Assembly (NCBI GenBank): GCA_945900935.1
Contig: CAMDKT010000248.1
Span: 1 to 8,277 of the forward strand
DNA from: Candidatus Sulfopaludibacter sp. SbA3
GTDB taxonomy: Bacteria > Acidobacteriota > Terriglobia > Bryobacterales > Bryobacteraceae
Length of the DNA stretch: 8,277 nt
Direction: 5' to 3'
The notes beneath the pieces are model-generated. The model saw nothing but the letters and a program-made list of their open reading frames with translations. It had not been told where the DNA came from and did no database searches. Positions 6,111 through 8,277 of the stretch are shown here, in pieces. Position numbers and translations under genes: made by a program. Position 1 is the stretch's first letter. Each line of letters opens with the position of its first letter.

Positions 6111-7433
6111 TTGCTGACCCGGCGCCAATTTGGTTTCGCGGCGGCGCTGCAGGAGCGGCGTCGGCCGAACGTATTGTTCCTTTTGTGCGACCAGTGGCGG
6201 CGGCAGACGGAGCTGATTGCTCCGCATCTGGACCGGCTGAAGGCTGAGGGAGTGGAGTTCACGCGGGCGTATGTGGCGAACCCGGTCTGCGCTCCGTCGC
6301 GGGCGGCGTTGCAAACGGGGCGTTACCCGCACTCGGTTTCCATGCAATGGAATGGGCGGCGGCTTCCTTTGGAGTATCCGTGCCTGGCGGATGCGTTCGC
6401 GGAAGCGGGTTACAAGACGGGCTATATCGGCAAGTGGCATCTGGATGGAGGCGAGGATCCCGGTTATACGCCCCCCGGGCCGCGGAGGCGAGGTTATCAG
6501 TATTGGGCGGCGTTTAACCACGCCCATAACTACTTCGATTTCCAGTATTTCCTGGATGATGCGAAGGGGGTGAAGGCGAGCGGGTATGAGCCGGATCATC
6601 AGACGGGACTGGCGTTGGAGTTTATTCGCAAGAATCAGGGTGGGCCGTTCCTGTTGTTTGTCTCATTTGGACCGCCGCACGGGCCGTACCGTCCGCCGGA
6701 GCGTCATGCGGCGACTTACAAGCCCGAGTCAATTCCGCTGCGGGAGAATGTGCCGGCGGCGTTTGAGGCGGCGGCGAGAAAGACTACGGCCGCCTATTAC
6801 GGAATGTGTTCGTCGATCGATGACAATGTAGGGCGGATGTTACAGGCGCTGGATGAGTTTCAGATAGCTTCTAATACTGTTGTTGTCTTTACCGGCGACC
6901 ATGGCGATATGTTATATAGCCATGGTTTGGAGGACAAGGAGTTTTGGTATGAGGAGTCGGCCGGAGTGCCGTTACTGATGCGGTGGCCGGGGCAATTGGC
7001 GGCGGGAACCAAGCAGGATTGGCTGTTCAATAACATTGATATTGCGCCGACTTTGCGGGGGCTGTGCGGGCTGCCGCCGATTGAGGGCGCGCACGGGGAA
7101 GACCGTTCGGCTTTGATACGCAACCGCGGGGCGGGGGAGCGGCCGGAATCGATTTATGCGCAGGGCGAGTTAGGCTCCCCGCGCGAGTGGCGGATGGTGG
7201 TGCGCGGCTGGGATAAGTTAGTCGTCGATCGCGAGTTGAAAGTAACTCACTTATATAACCTTGCGCAGGATCCATTGGAGAAAGATAACCTGGCCGGCGA
7301 CCGGGGAACGATTCGCCGCCAGGAAGAGTTAGCGGCGCTCATACGCCGTTGGATAATAAAGACCGGCGACCGCGTGCCCTTCCCTGGGCGGCGGGACGGC
7401 GAGAGGAATGGAATACATGAACGAAAAGATTGA
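6111..7433 (+). CDS. Type I (formylglycine) sulfatase, arylsulfatase family
   Basis: This 440-aa enzyme should hydrolyse sulfate esters, probably of a sulfated sugar, polymer or small organic sulfate; the substrate cannot be read from sequence. The activation motif CAPSR (C60-R64) marks the Cys converted to formylglycine. Other family residues are present: D27 (LLCDQ), K108 and H110 (GKWH), H190 (PHGPYRPP), D263 and H264 (TGDHGDM) and K276 (DKEFWYEE). The tail carries the usual sulfatase ending (LYNLAQDPLEKDNLAGD). Start: a TAG lies in frame four codons upstream and no ATG follows it before the conserved core, so TTG 6111 is the best start; AAGG at 6095-6098 is a poor, distant ribosome site. 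The N-terminus LTRRQFGFAAAL looks like a twin-arginine export signal with an unusually short hydrophobic part, so export is uncertain. The monooxygenase gene overlaps its 3' end, suggesting one transcript. Confidence 0.93.
   Translation: MLTRRQFGFAAALQERRRPNVLFLLCDQWRRQTELIAPHLDRLKAEGVEFTRAYVANPVCAPSRAALQTGRYPHSVSMQWNGRRLPLEYPCLADAFAEAGYKTGYIGKWHLDGGEDPGYTPPGPRRRGYQYWAAFNHAHNYFDFQYFLDDAKGVKASGYEPDHQTGLALEFIRKNQGGPFLLFVSFGPPHGPYRPPERHAATYKPESIPLRENVPAAFEAAARKTTAAYYGMCSSIDDNVGRMLQALDEFQIASNTVVVFTGDHGDMLYSHGLEDKEFWYEESAGVPLLMRWPGQLAAGTKQDWLFNNIDIAPTLRGLCGLPPIEGAHGEDRSALIRNRGAGERPESIYAQGELGSPREWRMVVRGWDKLVVDRELKVTHLYNLAQDPLEKDNLAGDRGTIRRQEELAALIRRWIIKTGDRVPFPGRRDGERNGIHERKD
7401..7407 (+). promoter_or_regulatory. 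Ribosome-binding site deciding the monooxygenase start
   Basis: GAGAGGA lies inside the sulfatase coding region, 9 nt before ATG 7417 and directly against ATG 7408. Normal spacing favours 7417 as the true start of the ABM-family gene. Confidence 0.6.
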
Positions 7434-7713
7434 CGTGATCGCGCACATACACGCGGCCAGCGGGAATGAAGATGTGGTGCGGGCGGCGCTGGAGAGCTTT
7501 GTCGCGCCCACGCGGGCCGAGGAGGGGTGCTTGCGCTATGACCTGTTCCAGGACGTGAGCGATCCGCTGCAGTTCACCTTCATTGAAGAATGGTCGAGCC
7601 CGGCGGCGCTGGAAGCGCATTCGAAATCGGCGCATATTGCGGCGGGGCGAGCCCAGATGGCCGGGAAGTTGGCGGGACCGGCTTGGGTGCAAGTGGCGCG
7701 GCGACTTTTGTAA
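7417..7713 (+). CDS. ABM-domain (YgiN-like) monooxygenase family protein
   Basis: This small protein (98 aa from ATG 7417; 101 aa if ATG 7408 is used) belongs to the antibiotic-biosynthesis-monooxygenase family. These are dimeric ferredoxin-like folds that include quinol monooxygenase YgiN, small-molecule oxygenases and proteins without known activity. The family pattern is clear: VIAHIHAASGNEDVVRAAL, then TRAEEGCLRYDLFQD, then FTFIEEWSSPAALEAHSKS and a helical end. It fills the normal family length in a single domain and has no signal peptide, so it should be cytoplasmic. Its start lies inside the 3' end of the sulfatase gene (17-bp overlap from 7417) in another frame, which suggests translational coupling. 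A hairpin 15 bp beyond the stop probably ends the transcript. The substrate cannot be assigned; pairing with a sulfatase hints at a small catabolic unit, but this is inference. Confidence 0.9.
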   Translation: MNEKIDVIAHIHAASGNEDVVRAALESFVAPTRAEEGCLRYDLFQDVSDPLQFTFIEEWSSPAALEAHSKSAHIAAGRAQMAGKLAGPAWVQVARRLL

Positions 7714-7728
7714 ATTGGTTGCCGGTTG

Positions 7729-7763
7729 CGCCTACCCGAGATGGAAGACATTTCGGGTAGGCG
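7729..7763 (+). terminator. Strong hairpin after the sulfatase-monooxygenase unit
   Basis: CGCCTACCCGA (7729-7739) and TCGGGTAGGCG (7753-7763) are perfect 11-bp inverted copies around a 13-nt loop, starting 15 bp after the TAA stop. No T-run follows, so it may be a bidirectional or T-less terminator or an mRNA 3'-end stabiliser between the convergent units. A dispersed palindromic repeat is also possible. Confidence 0.5.
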
Positions 7764-7807
7764 AGCGGTGGCCGGCGCCTTATTGATATTCGATTGTCAA
7801 AGAGCAT

Positions 7808-7844
7808 TTCCGGATTGCCGACGATGGGTGGGCCCAAGATCGGG
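7808..7844 (-). repeat. Dispersed repeat, inverted copy C
   Basis: Read on the minus strand, 7825 to 7808 is ATCGTCGGCAATCCGGAA. This differs at one of 18 positions from the core of copy B (4386-4403) and at two from copy A (350-367). The wider unit also resembles 7888-7921 in the same orientation (GACGATGG and CCAAG blocks kept). It lies in the gap between the monooxygenase gene and the terminase-like gene. Confidence 0.5.
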
Positions 7845-7884
7845 TTTGCGGTTGCCTCGGAAAACATTTTGAGGCATAGATCAG

Positions 7885-7921
7885 GACCGGACGCCCGACG
7901 ATGGTGTGAGCCAAGCTCGGG
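7885..7921 (-). repeat. Dispersed repeat, diverged copy D
   Basis: This unit resembles 7811-7844 (about 25 of 34 positions in an ungapped comparison by eye), 77 bp away in the same orientation. The core is weaker here (13 of 18 positions against copy C). It ends 18 bp before the stop of the terminase-like gene. Confidence 0.35.
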
Positions 7922-7939
7922 CGGGCGGCGGCGGACGGG

Positions 7940-8277
7940 TTAGAACCTGTTCATTTCGTCGAGCAGTTCGATGCTGAAGAGCCGGTCGGCCGGTTGCTGG
8001 AACATGCACAGGAAGTCCTGGTTGTATTTGACTTCGTCGGCGCGCTTTTGCATGGCGAGGAAGTCTGGGTCGATGTCCGGGCAGTCGGAGACCGGCGAGA
8101 AGATTCTGTGCCAGCGGGCGTCGTCGGAGTGCCAGACGTTGTAGAAAAAGCCCGCGGGACGGCGCGGCGTGGACATCAGCCAGATGTCGCCGTGTGTTCT
8201 GGCGGTGGTTGGTGACACCGAGAAATAGACGAGGTCCTTGACCAGGGCGGCTTCGTCGACGATGAGGACGTTGGCGG
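7940..8277 (-). CDS. Terminase-like ATPase, C-terminal part (5' end outside window)
   Basis: The reading frame is open to the window edge, and 112 complete codons are visible. It matches the second half of the ATPase domain of phage terminase large subunits, the motors that pump DNA into capsids: the Walker B segment ANVLIVDEAALV (8275-8240), then DIWLMSTPRRPAGFFY with the STP coupling motif (8165-8173), then NQDFLCMFQQ and LFSIELLDEM. Walker A must lie beyond the window. The gene stops at TAA 7940-7942 only a few residues after the ATPase domain, whereas phage terminases continue for a couple of hundred residues with an RNase H-like nuclease. No nuclease continuation was seen in the 226-bp gap. 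It is either a truncated prophage relic or a domesticated terminase-type ATPase without nuclease. A GTG at 8216-8218 exists, but the strong motifs upstream show it is not the true start. Confidence 0.8.
   Translation of the reverse strand, partial: ANVLIVDEAALVKDLVYFSVSPTTARTHGDIWLMSTPRRPAGFFYNVWHSDDARWHRIFSPVSDCPDIDPDFLAMQKRADEVKYNQDFLCMFQQPADRLFSIELLDEMNRF

Noticed and set aside
6103..6117. Four-residue open frame MRSC before the sulfatase
   Set aside because: Too short and lacking an attenuator hairpin or regulatory codon run; better explained by chance or a frameshift at the gene start.
6087..6599. Minus-strand open frame of 170 codons opposite the sulfatase start
   Set aside because: Arginine/proline-rich composition typical of an antisense shadow in GC-rich DNA; the sulfatase frame carries all family motifs.
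7580..7867. Minus-strand open frame of 95 codons running through the hairpin and into the antisense of the monooxygenase gene
   Set aside because: Half is antisense to a clear gene and it crosses the hairpin and repeat copy C; no family features. The phrase PIVGNPEM comes from the repeat.

Overview
The window looks like a chromosomal stretch of a GC-rich soil-type bacterium. The mix of a lone CpaF-type ATPase, a formylglycine sulfatase with a short twin-arginine-like start, an ABM-fold monooxygenase and a terminase-like ATPase reminds me of Acidobacteriota of the Solibacter/Bryobacter kind. That is a guess from gene style; no marker gene fixes the taxon. Sampled lines of the right half (4611 onwards) run near 65% G+C, while sampled lines of the large gene on the left run near 50-53%, so the left half looks like an acquired segment.

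Layout. Positions 1-140 are non-coding and strongly folded (two consecutive hairpins plus an 11-bp direct repeat), possibly the non-coding end of an insertion sequence. From 421 to 4176 on the minus strand lies one very large gene (1251 aa) of unrecognised family whose last ~150 residues form a PD-(D/E)XK nuclease-like domain. It is bracketed by two related direct repeats (341-386 and 4377-4422; 34 of 46 positions equal by eye count). A gene-free stretch (4177-4610) follows, then cpaF (minus, 4611-6071). Only 39 bp away and divergent is a sulfatase gene (plus, 6111-7433), overlapped by a small ABM-family monooxygenase gene (7417-7713). A strong hairpin closes this two-gene unit. At the right edge (7940-8277, minus, cut by the window) is the C-terminal end of a terminase-like ATPase that stops where a nuclease domain would normally begin. 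The gap before it carries two more copies of the repeat core, in opposite orientation.

How the parts may work together. The sulfatase and monooxygenase form a probable translationally coupled pair. CpaF would normally power a Tad/type IV-like secretion or pilus machine, but no tadB/tadC genes are visible downstream. The most interesting candidate is the stand-alone large nuclease-domain gene in an accessory segment of different base composition, bracketed by repeats and next to a possible insertion-sequence end. That setting is typical of genome-defence genes, but a defence role is inference only.
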